From contig CM076959.1 of NCBI GenBank assembly GCA_039566865.1, positions 17,406,501 to 17,470,500 on the forward strand: a stretch of 64,000 bases of DNA, written 5' to 3'. The notes under the pieces were generated by a model that saw only the letters and a program-made list of their open reading frames with translations, did no database searches and had not been told where the DNA came from. This stretch comes from Aurelia coerulea. Lineage: Eukaryota; Cnidaria; Scyphozoa; Semaeostomeae; Ulmaridae. Every line of letters starts with the position of its first letter. Within the stretch, counting starts at the first letter, position 1. Positions 63,595-64,000 of this stretch are shown piece by piece. The position numbers were made by a program, and so were the translations under genes.

Positions 63595-63740
63595 TTTTGA
63601 TATCACAATTACAGCATTTATAAAAATTCCTGCTAGTTTTGAAGTTGTGATGTCATCAAGTTGTTAAATCGTAAACCAAAAAACTACAGTATTTTGCTTG
63701 CTACCATCTTGTAGACCTTCAAAAACTGAGTATTTCTTGG
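63595..63740. mobile_element. hAT-like MITE copy 5, partial
   Basis: gatgtcatcaagttgttaaa, tcgtaaacca, ttttgcttgctaccat and agaccttcaaaaact match the central part of the other copies. The CRE has become TGATGTCA (63,648-63,655). Ends are missing. Confidence 0.7.
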
Positions 63741-63917
63741 GTTGGTCATACTGACTTTTAGACTGATTACGATTGAGTCCTAGTAATCGCTACCACCCAC
63801 CCACCCTACTCGCTCATACTAAGACATAAAGAGGTATGAATGTGCAATAATCTGTTTCTGCTTTCTGAACTTAGCTTTCTTTCTTCCCTTAGTTTTTTAG
63901 CATTTTAAATTCCTTAG

Positions 63918-64000
63918 GTATTTGCTCAGACTGCCAGAGGAAACACCAGCCAAACAAGCCCTATATGAAGCATTAAGACCTGTGAAGAAACCCAAAGGCA
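63918..64000 (+). mobile_element. Start of a LINE-derived coding fragment at the window edge
   Basis: The frame reads RYLLRLPEETPAKQALYEALRPVKKPKG to the window end. The LPEETPAKQAL..A.RP.KKP stretch is typical of the C-terminal tail of LINE polymerases in invertebrates. An acceptor-like ttccttag precedes it, so an exon of a domesticated copy cannot be excluded. Confidence 0.5.

Overview
The window looks like nuclear DNA of an early-branching animal, most likely an anthozoan cnidarian. It is AT-rich, has intron-containing animal genes with gt/ag splice sites, and is crowded with Penelope-like, LINE, SINE and inverted-repeat (MITE) elements. There are no rRNA genes, operons or CRISPR arrays. 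The organism call is inference; the window holds no species marker.

Layout. 1-10,270: about 10 kb of 69-bp satellite with 49-bp and 70-bp variant monomers, ending in a short block of diverged units in the opposite orientation (10,270-10,500). 10,697-22,169, minus strand: a sirtuin gene of the SIRT3 type. I could place seven coding exons; the first exon was not found. Its introns carry a LINE 3' fragment, a retroposon with target duplication, a Penelope-like element (PLE) with two 804-bp inverted arms, a Mutator-like MITE nested in that PLE, hAT-like MITEs and G-run tracts. 22,200-23,390: hairpins, a tRNA-derived SINE and LINE remnants. 24,174-25,280, plus strand: a three-exon gene for a small single-pass membrane protein, divergent from SIRT3. 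25,991-27,450: a 5'-truncated LINE with an open reverse transcriptase. 28,200-29,900: nested inverted-repeat elements. 29,964-30,968, minus strand: a FAM124-family gene. 32,635-33,751: a possible two-exon orphan gene.

34-64 kb is gene-poor. It holds TA-, TTAA-, 8-bp- and 6-bp-TSD MITEs, a 178-bp satellite (45.7-47.8 kb), a 70-bp minisatellite (49.27-49.61 kb), tandem duplications, two more SINE copies and the edge of another LINE at 63.9 kb.

Most unusual is an 828-bp inverted-repeat element (54,891-55,718). Its arms carry 13 exact copies of the palindrome ATTGCGCAAT at about 22-23 bp spacing; this matches the C/EBP-type bZIP consensus. Two other MITE families here carry a CRE palindrome (TGACGTCA) and AP-1-like sites (TGAGTCA), so several repeat families may be scattering bZIP sites. 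All element boundaries, splice sites and homologies were read by eye; none was confirmed by database search.
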